Shown here: positions 45,468 to 52,416 of the stretch, one piece after another
Layout of the letters: every line of letters starts with the position of its first letter
Numbering within the stretch: the first letter of the stretch is position 1
Assembly: GCA_002029975.1 (NCBI GenBank)
Contig: LQBE01000008.1
Span: forward strand, 21,501-73,916
Source: a delta proteobacterium ML8_F1
GTDB lineage: Bacteria > Bacillota > Clostridia > Peptostreptococcales > Acidaminobacteraceae
DNA: 52,416 nt
Direction: 5' to 3'
The notes under the pieces: model-generated
The model's database searches: none
What the model was told of the DNA's origin: nothing
What the model saw: only the letters and a program-made list of their open reading frames with translations
Made by a program: the position numbers and the translations under genes

Positions 45468-46488
45468 TTTGGCTGAAAAAACAAAAATCTTCGAGCCCCT
45501 CATCGAAGTGAGAAACCTCACGAAATACTTTGAAATCAACCGCGGATTCCTCGGGGGCAACAAAGAATACGTTCAAGCGGTGGACGGGGTGAATTTCACC
45601 ATTGGCAAGGGGGAGACCCTGGGACTGGTGGGGGAATCCGGCTGTGGAAAATCCACCACCGGCAGGACCCTGATCCGACTCTACAGGCCCACAAAAGGGG
45701 AGATTATCTACGACGGGGTGGATATCGGAGGTCTGAGTCAAAATGAGCTCAAACCCTATCGTCGGAAAATGCAGATGATTTTTCAAGATCCCTACGCTTC
45801 ACTGAATTCCCGGATGACGGTGGGGGACATTATCGGCGAATCCATGGAGATTCACCATCTGGCCAGGGGTCAGGAAAGACAAAACAAAATTTTTGAACTT
45901 CTGGACCGGGTGGGGCTCAACAAGGACCATGCGAGCCGTTATCCCCATGAGTTCAGCGGTGGCCAGCGGCAAAGAATCGGCATAGCCAGAGCTCTTGCGG
46001 TGGACCCGGAGTTCATCATCTGCGATGAGCCTATTTCCGCCCTGGATGTCTCTATCCAGGCCCAGGTGGTCAACATGCTGGAGGACCTTCAAAGGGAACT
46101 GGGATTGACGTATCTTTTCATTGCCCATGATTTATCCATGGTGAAGCATATTTCTGACCGCATCGGGGTCATGTATCTGGGCAAGCTGGTTGAAATCGCC
46201 AACCGCAATGAGCTCTACGACGATCCGCTACACCCCTATACCCAGGCCCTGCTGTCAGCCATACCGATTCCCGACCCGGAGATTTCAAAGCAGTCCAGAA
46301 GAATTATTCTCGAGGGGGACGTGCCCTCTCCCATCAATCCCCCCTCAGGGTGCCGGTTCAGAACCAGGTGCGCCTACGCCTTTGACAAATGTGCTGAACA
46401 AGAGCCGGAAATCACTGAGGTGAAGCCCGGACATTTTGTGGCCTGCCATCTGGTGGATGCCTCAAAGACCGGAGAGGGAACTGAATGA
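45460..46488 (+). CDS. oppF: Oligopeptide ABC transporter ATPase
   Basis: A 342-residue ATPase partner of OppD. Walker A is [13 protein letters not shown], the signature [12 protein letters not shown], Walker [15 protein letters not shown] and the H-loop FIAHDLS; the C-terminus has [17 protein letters not shown] and HFVACH. I list ATG 45460, which overlaps the oppD stop; TTG 45469 is better spaced from the GGGGAG site and may be the real start. The binding protein gene oppA follows after a gap of 191 bases with its own promoter. Confidence 0.93.
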   Translation: MSDLAEKTKIFEPLIEVRNLTKYFEINRGFLGGNKEYVQAVDGVNFTIGKGETLGLVGESGCGKSTTGRTLIRLYRPTKGEIIYDGVDIGGLSQNELKPYRRKMQMIFQDPYASLNSRMTVGDIIGESMEIHHLARGQERQNKIFELLDRVGLNKDHASRYPHEFSGGQRQRIGIARALAVDPEFIICDEPISALDVSIQAQVVNMLEDLQRELGLTYLFIAHDLSMVKHISDRIGVMYLGKLVEIANRNELYDDPLHPYTQALLSAIPIPDPEISKQSRRIILEGDVPSPINPPSGCRFRTRCAYAFDKCAEQEPEITEVKPGHFVACHLVDASKTGEGTE

Positions 46489-46545
46489 GGGGTCGGAGGG
46501 ACACAGCCATAAAAATAAATTTATATGTCTGAAAAACCAGTCAAA

Positions 46546-46578
46546 CAGCGGTTTTTCCCTTTCGAAAGGAAGCCGCTG
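46546..46578. repeat. Long hairpin after oppF
   Basis: CAGCGG (46546-46551) pairs with CCGCTG (46573-46578), and inside it CCTTTCGAAAGG (46558-46569) is self-complementary. There is no T-run, so this may stabilise the oppF message end or act as a weak terminator. Confidence 0.55.
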
Positions 46579-46587
46579 CAAAAGTCT

Positions 46588-46630
46588 CAAACAATTATTG
46601 TTTGATTAAACCCCCGGGAAGGTTTATAAT
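46588..46630 (+). promoter_or_regulatory. oppA promoter with palindromic operator candidate
   Basis: TTGATT (46602-46607), 17 bases, TATAAT (46625-46630) form a strong promoter. A perfect 17-base palindrome, CAAACAATTATTGTTTG (46588-46604), touches the -35 box, a place where a repressor or activator could act. I do not recognise the site. Confidence 0.7.
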
Positions 46631-46679
46631 GACGTATGACCCCAAAGGTCTGAAGAATATAGAAATGGAGGGGATTTTA

Positions 46680-48242
46680 TTGTTTAAAAAGAAAATGGCA
46701 TGGCTGTTGGTCTTAGTGATGGTAGGGGCTAGTCTGGCCGGTTGTTCTTCGCCCGCTGAGGAAGCTCCTGAGAAGGTTTTGGTCTGGAACATCGGTTCAG
46801 AGCCCAAAACCATTGATCCAGGTCTCAATGCGGCCTCTGATGGCGGCGATGTGATCAACCAGTTGTTCGAGGGACTGATGCGTGAAGTCGGCGGAAGTCT
46901 CGAGCCCGGCATGGCCGAGAGTTATACTGTTTCTGACGATAAGCTGGTATACACTTTTGTCCTGAGGGATGCAAAATGGTCGGATGGCGAGCCGGTTACG
47001 GCCTATGATTTCGAATACTCATGGGCACGGGTTCTCGACCCGGAAACGGCCTCCGAATACTCCTGGATTTTTGATGAAGCCCGCGTGGCAAGTTTCAAGG
47101 CCCTGGACGAGAAGACCTTTGAAGTGACTTTGGCCGACCCGGCGCCTTATTTCCTGGGACTGACGGCTTTCTTCACCTTCATGCCCGTCAGAGAAGATGC
47201 CGTGACTCAGGGAGCCGACGGTGCCTGGGCGATCAATCCCGAAGTGGCTGTAGCCAATGGTCCCTTCAAACTGACGGAGTACACCACCGGCGACAGACTG
47301 GTGCTTGAAAAGAACGAGAACTACTGGAGAGCCGATGAGGTGAAAATCGATAAGATTGAAGGTTTGATGATTGTCGACCTCACCACCTCTTTGACCGCCT
47401 ATGAATCCGGAGAAGTCCATGTCATCGACGCTATGCCCGCCGAGGAGCTTCCCCGACTGATGGCAGAGGATGAGACCCTGTATATCCTGCCCATGGACGG
47501 TGTGTACTATTACGCCTTCAATGTGGAAGTGGAACCCCTGGACAATCCCCTGGTCAGAAAAGCCCTGAGCTATGCCATTGATCGTGAAGCGATTGTGGAT
47601 GTGCTCAACGGTGGACAAATCCCGGCGACCAACATGGTTTCCCCCGCTTCCTACGACGACAAGGGCAATGTCTTCAGTGAGGAAACCGGAGACTACACTC
47701 CCGTCGGTTCTGAGGGCATTGAAGAAGCCAAGGCGCTTCTGGCTGAAGCCGGCTATCCCGGTGGCGAAGGCTTCCCGGAACTGGAGCTCCTATACAACAC
47801 CAACGATGACCATAAGATGATTGCTGAAATTCTTCAGGAAATGTGGAAGACCAATCTTGGAATCAATGTGACCCTGGCCAATCAAGAATGGGCCGTCTTC
47901 CAGGATACCCGTCGAGAGGGCGGTTTTGAAATGGCCAGAGGCGGTTGGATCGGGGACTACTCAGACCCCATGACCTATCTCGGCATGTTCCTCTCCGAGT
48001 CTCCCATGAACTACTCCAGGTGGAAGAGTCCTGAGTACGACGCCCTTTTGAATGAGGCGAAAACCTCAGAGCCCGCCAAGCGCTTCGAGCTGCTCTACGA
48101 AGCCCACCGGCTCATGATGGAGGATCACGCCTACATGCCTGTCTACATCTACACGGATCCCCTCATGGTATCCGATGCTGTGACCGGTTGGGAAAAAACC
48201 ACCAGGAATGTTTTCTGGTTCGGATTTGCAGATATCCAGTAG
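46680..48242 (+). CDS. oppA: Oligopeptide-binding lipoprotein
   Basis: A 520-residue SBP_bac_5 protein. The start is TTG 46680 behind GGAGGGG; upstream in-frame ATGs lack spacing to a site and would precede the signal peptide. Residues 1-22 form a lipoprotein signal ending in SLAGC. The mature start LVWNIGSEPKTIDPGLNAASDGGDV and the block DAKWSDGEPVTAYDFEYSW are typical of OppA. It supplies peptides to OppBCDF, and its separate promoter allows a higher level than the membrane parts. Confidence 0.93.
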   Translation: MFKKKMAWLLVLVMVGASLAGCSSPAEEAPEKVLVWNIGSEPKTIDPGLNAASDGGDVINQLFEGLMREVGGSLEPGMAESYTVSDDKLVYTFVLRDAKWSDGEPVTAYDFEYSWARVLDPETASEYSWIFDEARVASFKALDEKTFEVTLADPAPYFLGLTAFFTFMPVREDAVTQGADGAWAINPEVAVANGPFKLTEYTTGDRLVLEKNENYWRADEVKIDKIEGLMIVDLTTSLTAYESGEVHVIDAMPAEELPRLMAEDETLYILPMDGVYYYAFNVEVEPLDNPLVRKALSYAIDREAIVDVLNGGQIPATNMVSPASYDDKGNVFSEETGDYTPVGSEGIEEAKALLAEAGYPGGEGFPELELLYNTNDDHKMIAEILQEMWKTNLGINVTLANQEWAVFQDTRREGGFEMARGGWIGDYSDPMTYLGMFLSESPMNYSRWKSPEYDALLNEAKTSEPAKRFELLYEAHRLMMEDHAYMPVYIYTDPLMVSDAVTGWEKTTRNVFWFGFADIQ

Positions 48243-48250
48243 GATTTTTA

Positions 48251-48284
48251 AAGCCCTCTGATGAACGAATCAGAGGGCTTTTTT
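48251..48284 (+). terminator. Terminator after oppA
   Basis: A perfect 12-bp stem, AAGCCCTCTGAT (48251-48262) with ATCAGAGGGCTT (48269-48280), is followed by six T. Confidence 0.94.
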
Positions 48285-48316
48285 CATTAAATTTTTATTG
48301 CAACAATCAAATCTTA

Positions 48317-48345
48317 TTTATATGAGAGCTGAAAAATGATAAAAT
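48317..48345 (+). promoter_or_regulatory. Probable promoter of the amidase gene
   Basis: TTTATA (48317-48322), 17 bases, then TGA-TAAAAT (to 48345), an extended -10. An alternative, TTGCAA (48298-48303)-N17-TATGAG, lies just upstream. Confidence 0.45.
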
Positions 48346-48380
48346 AACGAAGACCAAATACCTTAAAAAAGGATGGAAAT

Positions 48381-50423
48381 ATGAATAAAAAAAGGATACT
48401 GCTTCTGATCATCCTGACCCTTTTGTTTTCAGGGAGCGCCTTTGCAGAGTACCTCGAGAATGAGGTCATTGGCGCCTATGACGGTCTTCTTGGGAGGAAT
48501 CGCGAGTTCATGATTGTCAATCTGATTATGAACGGTGAAGACGTCATCCCCGATGTCCCCGGAATCCTCTATGAAAAGGACGGAGCCACCAGGACACTGC
48601 TCCCCCTCAGGGTGATCAGTGACAGGATGGGGGCCACGGTAGATTGGGACGGCATCAAGCAGCAGGTGACAATCGTCTACGAGGGGAAGGAAATCATCCT
48701 GAGCATCAATTCCCCCCATGCCCTGGTCAACGGCGTTCAAAAGGAACTGCCCGACGGGATTGCTCCCATCATCATAGAGTATCTTGGCAATGGCAGGACC
48801 CTGGTGCCCGCCAGGTTCATCTCGGAAGAATTCGGAATGGACGTGGAATGGGTTCAAGAGACCCGCAGTGTGATTATCAACAAGGAGAAGCAGGAGGTCT
48901 CTGAGGTCTACTTCACCATGGCCAACCGCTTTCCCCAGGTGCGCATTAAAACCTCCGGGGAGGTCAAGACCAGTGATTTCTATATTGAAAAACCCGATGA
49001 AAACGATGAACTCGTGGTCGATATCATCAATACGGAGCTCTCAGACAATTTCAGCGATGAGTTTGTTCCCGTCAACCTCCTTTACTATGACAGCATCCGG
49101 GTGTCCAGCTATGAAAAAGGGACCAGGAATACCAGACTGTCCATCAGTCTGGAGGACACCAGGGGCTACGATATTTTCTACGACAAAGGTTCAGAAGAAC
49201 TGGTGGTCCAGTTCATCAACAGTGTGGACCTGATTTACACGGAAGAGATTTACGGGGTGGATGCCGTGGTGATTCATACCCAGGAGGATCCCGCCTACAA
49301 TGTCAGTTTCCTGGGGAACAAGATTATCATCGATGTAATGAATTCTCTTTTCCGCTACAACGGGGGAAACTACGGTTCAGATCCCAGTGACTCATCCCTT
49401 GTCAATTCCATCGCCTATTCCCAGTTCGACGCCAGCAAGGAATACGGGCCCGATGAAATGGTGTCGCGGATTGTCATCAACCTGAACCAGGAGACCACCC
49501 CTGACGAAGTCTATGTGGAGCATGAGGACCACAATATCTTTGTCTATATTGCGGGTGACCCCTTGAACGGCTTTGACTACTACAAGGTCGCCCAGGATTC
49601 TGCCCAGCTGAGTCTGACCTTCGAGCAGAGCGCCACGGTGGAGACCCGGAAGCTTTCCGGGAATGTCTTGAGGCTGGAAGCGGCGGACCACCTGATCAGC
49701 GTGGAGGAACTTGAAATCCTCATAGACGACGGTATTGTCGAAGCCTTTGACATCACAAGGGACTCGGGACGTTACCTTATTGATGTCGCCATGGCGGACG
49801 ATACGGAATATGAGATTCTGGGCAACGGTTCCAAGAGCCTGTATGTGAATTTCTTCAATATCAATCTTTCCAACTCCAAATACAAGGACACCCTCATTGT
49901 CATCGACCCCGGCCACGGCGGCAATGATCCCGGCGCCATCGGCTATACCGGCACCCATGAAAAGGTTCAGGCTCTCAGAGCCAGCTACATGCTCCAGCGG
50001 GAGCTCGAAAAGGAAGGCTTCAAGGTGTATCTCACCCGGAGCAACGACCGTTATATCAACCTGTATGAAAGAGCCAACCTTGCCAATGAAATCGGCGCAG
50101 ACCTCTTTATCAGCATGCACTTGAATGCCCATACCAGGTCATCGGTCAACGGGGTGGAGGTGCTCTACAGTCCCTACAGCAGCAAGGGGAGCAACCTGGC
50201 ATCCAGCATACAGACTCAGCTGGTCAGGTCCCTGGGGGCGGTCAATCGCGGCATTGTGCCCCGACCCAATCTCATTGTACTGAGGGAGACTAAGATGCCG
50301 GCGGCTCTAGTGGAAATCGGGTTCCTTTCCAATCCCGACGAGGAAAAGCTCCTGCTTCAGGACAGCTACCTCAACAAGGCGGCCTCGGCTATCAAAAACG
50401 GCATTATCAACTTTCTCGACTGA
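48381..50423 (+). CDS. Secreted N-acetylmuramoyl-L-alanine amidase (Amidase_3)
   Basis: A 680-residue cell-wall hydrolase. Residues 1-22 are a cleavable signal peptide (KKR, hydrophobic core, AFA). A copper-amine-oxidase-N-like domain follows (about 45-170; LLPLRVISDRMGATVDWD and TLVPARFISEEFGMDVEW), then AMIN-type repeats (about 175-490) that can bind the wall. The C-terminal catalytic domain (about 500-680) has the zinc ligands: His in VIDPGHGGNDPGA, Glu in YERANLANEIGA, His in SMHLNAH, and the catalytic Glu in ALVEIGFLSN. It cleaves the bond between MurNAc and the stem peptide. It probably acts in division or growth; its products could feed the peptide importers in this window. Confidence 0.95.
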   Translation: MNKKRILLLIILTLLFSGSAFAEYLENEVIGAYDGLLGRNREFMIVNLIMNGEDVIPDVPGILYEKDGATRTLLPLRVISDRMGATVDWDGIKQQVTIVYEGKEIILSINSPHALVNGVQKELPDGIAPIIIEYLGNGRTLVPARFISEEFGMDVEWVQETRSVIINKEKQEVSEVYFTMANRFPQVRIKTSGEVKTSDFYIEKPDENDELVVDIINTELSDNFSDEFVPVNLLYYDSIRVSSYEKGTRNTRLSISLEDTRGYDIFYDKGSEELVVQFINSVDLIYTEEIYGVDAVVIHTQEDPAYNVSFLGNKIIIDVMNSLFRYNGGNYGSDPSDSSLVNSIAYSQFDASKEYGPDEMVSRIVINLNQETTPDEVYVEHEDHNIFVYIAGDPLNGFDYYKVAQDSAQLSLTFEQSATVETRKLSGNVLRLEAADHLISVEELEILIDDGIVEAFDITRDSGRYLIDVAMADDTEYEILGNGSKSLYVNFFNINLSNSKYKDTLIVIDPGHGGNDPGAIGYTGTHEKVQALRASYMLQRELEKEGFKVYLTRSNDRYINLYERANLANEIGADLFISMHLNAHTRSSVNGVEVLYSPYSSKGSNLASSIQTQLVRSLGAVNRGIVPRPNLIVLRETKMPAALVEIGFLSNPDEEKLLLQDSYLNKAASAIKNGIINFLD

Positions 50424-50452
50424 TACCCTGACACAGGGACAAGGAGTGACCT

Positions 50453-51160
50453 ATGCGAATCAACCGGAACAAGGATGAAATAAGACCAGTGGTGATTACT
50501 GACCGATATCTGAAGGATCCCGAGGGCAGTGTCCTCATAGCCATGGGTGACACCAAGGTCATTTGCACGGCCATGGTGGAGGAGAAGGTGCCTGGATTTC
50601 TCAAGGGAACCGGAAAGGGGTGGGTCACCGCAGAGTATGCCATGCTGCCGGGTTCCACCCAGACAAGAAAATCCAGAGGCCAGTTCAAGGTGGACGGCCG
50701 AAGCACTGAAATCCAGCGCCTGATCGGGAGATCCCTGCGCAGTGTGGTGGATCTTGAGAAACTCGGAGAAAGAACGCTTTGGATTGACTGTGATGTGATC
50801 CAGGCTGACGGTGGCACCCGGACCGCCGCCATTACCGGGGCCTATGTGGCCATGGTGCAGGCCATGAAGACGCTTGTGGACAGGGGACTCCTTGAAGAGG
50901 TCCCTGTGAGGGCCTATGTGGCCGCTGTCAGTGTGGGAAGGGTCGACGGTGAAATCTGTCTTGACCTGGAGTATTCCGAGGATGTCATCGCCCAGGTGGA
51001 CATGAACCTGGTCATGACGGACCAGGGAGAGTTTATCGAAATCCAGGGAACGGGTGAAGACAGGCCCTTCAGCTCCCAGGATTTGGGCGAGATGCTGGCC
51101 TACGGACAAAAGGGAATCGACGCCCTGATTGCCGTGCAAAAAAAAATCATTGAAGAATAG
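50453..51160 (+). CDS. rph: RNase PH
   Basis: A 235-residue phosphate-dependent 3'-5' exoribonuclease that trims tRNA precursors. The family start is [47 protein letters not shown] is split here over about residues 64-100, and the phosphate-site arginines lie in it. [24 protein letters not shown] follows. AAGGAG precedes ATG 50453. The downstream nucleotide pyrophosphatase gene is a frequent partner of rph. Confidence 0.95.
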   Translation: MRINRNKDEIRPVVITDRYLKDPEGSVLIAMGDTKVICTAMVEEKVPGFLKGTGKGWVTAEYAMLPGSTQTRKSRGQFKVDGRSTEIQRLIGRSLRSVVDLEKLGERTLWIDCDVIQADGGTRTAAITGAYVAMVQAMKTLVDRGLLEEVPVRAYVAAVSVGRVDGEICLDLEYSEDVIAQVDMNLVMTDQGEFIEIQGTGEDRPFSSQDLGEMLAYGQKGIDALIAVQKKIIEE

Positions 51161-51169
51161 GATGTAGAA

Positions 51170-51763
51170 ATGGATAAAGTAATTCTAGCTTCCAGCAATC
51201 CCCATAAACTGCTGGAAATCAAAGCAATACTAAAGGACTTCGGGTACGCCCTTTATACCGCTGAAGAGATGGGATTCACCGGTGAAATCATTGAGGATGG
51301 CACAACCTTTGAAGAAAACTCCTATATCAAGGCCAAAACCGTCCAGGAAGCCCTGGGGGAGATTACCATCGCCGATGATTCAGGTCTCATGGTGGATGTC
51401 CTGGACGGAGACCCGGGGGTCTTTTCAGCCCGGTATGCCTCAGAGGATGCCGACTATGCCATGAATAATCTCAAGCTCCTCAGCTCTTTGGAGGGAACTC
51501 CTTTCCTTGAACGCAAGGCCCGTTTTGTCAGTGTCATTACCATGCTCTTCAAAAGCGGTGAAAAAATAGTCTGCCGGGGGGAAATGGAGGGGTTCATTGC
51601 CCTTCAGGAGGCCGGTGAGAATGGTTTCGGCTACGATCCGCTCTTTTATCTGCCTGTGCACAAAAAAACCTTTGCCGAGCTTGACACCGAAGAGAAGAAT
51701 CGCATTTCCCACCGGGCAAAGGCCTTAGAGGCTTTAAAAGAGGCTCTGAGTCAGAGAAAATGA
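51170..51763 (+). CDS. rdgB: XTP/dITP pyrophosphatase (RdgB/HAM1 family)
   Basis: A 197-residue housecleaning enzyme that hydrolyses XTP, ITP and dITP, keeping them out of nucleic acids. Landmarks: ASSNPHKLLEIKAIL at the N-terminus, DGTTFEENSYIKAKT, ADDSGLMVDVLDGDPGVFSARYA split over about 65-84, GFGYDPLFYLP and KNRISHRAKAL at the end. It overlaps the following phosphodiesterase gene by four bases (ATGA). The order rph-rdgB-yfcE-like is common in Clostridia. Confidence 0.95.
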   Translation: MDKVILASSNPHKLLEIKAILKDFGYALYTAEEMGFTGEIIEDGTTFEENSYIKAKTVQEALGEITIADDSGLMVDVLDGDPGVFSARYASEDADYAMNNLKLLSSLEGTPFLERKARFVSVITMLFKSGEKIVCRGEMEGFIALQEAGENGFGYDPLFYLPVHKKTFAELDTEEKNRISHRAKALEALKEALSQRK

Positions 51764-52227
51764 GATTTCTGGTAGTTTCAGACACCCACGGCGATACCCT
51801 GAAACTGAAAAAAGCCCTGGAAAGGGAAGGTCCCCTGGATGCTGTAATCCATCTGGGGGATTTCAGCAGGGATCTGGAGTCAGTCGGGTTCAAAGGCTCC
51901 AGGCTGTCGGTTCGGGGCAATACTGACAAAGATGCCAGGGCTCCCCTGGAAAGACTTGTGGAGCTGGGGGGCAGGCGGGTCTGGATGGTTCACGGCCACC
52001 AGTACGGGGTCAAAGGCCACCTGGACCGGCTGGTTTATCGCGCCCTGGAACTACAGGCCGACATCGCGCTCTTCGGCCACACCCATCAGGTCCTTGTCGC
52101 CCGGGAAGAGAATCTGACTGTTTTCAATCCGGGATCTTTGTCTCTTCCCCGGGACCATGTCCTGGGATCCTATGGGATTTTGGAGATTGAAGGGGACTGT
52201 GTGCAAACCAAAATCTTTCGAATTTAA
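51760..52227 (+). CDS. YfcE/MJ0936-type metallophosphodiesterase
   Basis: A 155-residue calcineurin-like phosphoesterase. The binuclear metal motifs are all present: SDTHGD, IHLGDFSRD, RGNTDKD, VHGHQYG and FGHTHQ, followed by FNPGSLSLPR. Family members hydrolyse phosphodiesters in the test tube; the natural substrate is unclear. It is translationally coupled to rdgB and ends the rph operon before the tRNA genes. Confidence 0.92.
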   Translation: MRFLVVSDTHGDTLKLKKALEREGPLDAVIHLGDFSRDLESVGFKGSRLSVRGNTDKDARAPLERLVELGGRRVWMVHGHQYGVKGHLDRLVYRALELQADIALFGHTHQVLVAREENLTVFNPGSLSLPRDHVLGSYGILEIEGDCVQTKIFRI

Positions 52228-52239
52228 GGGATTAATCTG

Positions 52240-52268
52240 TTGACTTGAAAAATCAATTCAAGTATAAT
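52240..52268 (+). promoter_or_regulatory. Promoter of the tRNA genes
   Basis: TTGACT (52240-52245), 17 bases, TATAAT (52263-52268), 16 bases before tRNA-Pro. Confidence 0.85.
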
Positions 52269-52284
52269 TGATTTTGTCAGTTAA

Positions 52285-52361
<77 letters not shown>

Positions 52362-52367
52362 CCATTT

Positions 52368-52416
52368 GCGGGTGTAGCTCAATGGTAGAGCCCTAGCCTT
52401 CCAAGCTAGTTATGAG
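52368..52416 (+). tRNA. tRNA-Gly (anticodon UCC), cut by the window end
   Basis: The acceptor arm start GCGGGTG, the D arm AGCTCAATGGTAGAGC and the anticodon arm CTAGC/GCTAG with loop CTTCCAA (anticodon TCC) are present; the T arm and 3' end lie beyond the window. Confidence 0.93.

Overview
The window looks like the chromosome of an anaerobic, low- to mid-GC Gram-positive bacterium of the class Clostridia (inference). Support comes from a HesB-like protein read through an in-frame UGA (selenocysteine), a long single-chain PurL, a sigma-54 activator, the riboswitch types present (preQ1-I, FMN), FeoA/FeoB iron uptake, AsnA-type asparagine synthetase and strong Shine-Dalgarno sites. No transposase, phage gene or CRISPR array is visible; the stretch reads as ordinary core chromosome with well-defined operons.

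Layout. 1-1413: HesB-like selenoprotein gene with its own promoter and a bSECIS-like hairpin, convergent with a LysR regulator. 1414-12192: de novo purine pathway purL, then purE-C-F-M-N-H-D with a separate promoter before purE. 12200-16291: cupin, histidine phosphatase, preQ1 riboswitch plus queT, a DMT transporter, a small membrane protein and alanine racemase. 16380-27978: a peptide-use block: M20 amidohydrolase, LD-carboxypeptidase (minus), M19 dipeptidase, sigma-54 activator, a five-gene peptide ABC transporter and a cytoplasmic beta-lactamase-fold hydrolase. Sigma-54-type promoters lie before the transporter and before the LD-carboxypeptidase. 27987-30964: znuA-C-B zinc importer divergent from a Fur/Zur regulator around a shared palindrome. 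31194-34216: AEC transporter, FMN riboswitch, ribU and a FAD-dependent oxidoreductase. 34213-36719: feoA, feoB and a FeoB-associated Cys-rich protein. 36694-42197: asnA behind an attenuator-like leader, then pcrA-ligA. 42330-48242: a second oligopeptide transporter (oppBCDF, then oppA with its own promoter). 48381-52227: a secreted cell-wall amidase, RNase PH, XTP/dITP pyrophosphatase and a YfcE-like phosphodiesterase. 52285-end: tRNA-Pro(UGG) and the start of tRNA-Gly(UCC).

How it works together. The purine block covers PRPP to IMP apart from purB and possibly purK, which are not here. The peptide block suggests sigma-54-controlled import and cleavage of peptides, possibly cell-wall peptides containing D-amino acids, since LD-carboxypeptidase, M19 dipeptidase, alanine racemase and a penicillin-recognising-fold hydrolase are grouped with the transporter. 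Metal supply (Znu, Feo), flavin supply (RibU) and queuosine precursor supply (QueT) each have recognisable local control elements. The items most worth a second look are the selenoprotein, the sigma-54 peptide module and the asnA leader, which I could not assign to a known riboswitch class.
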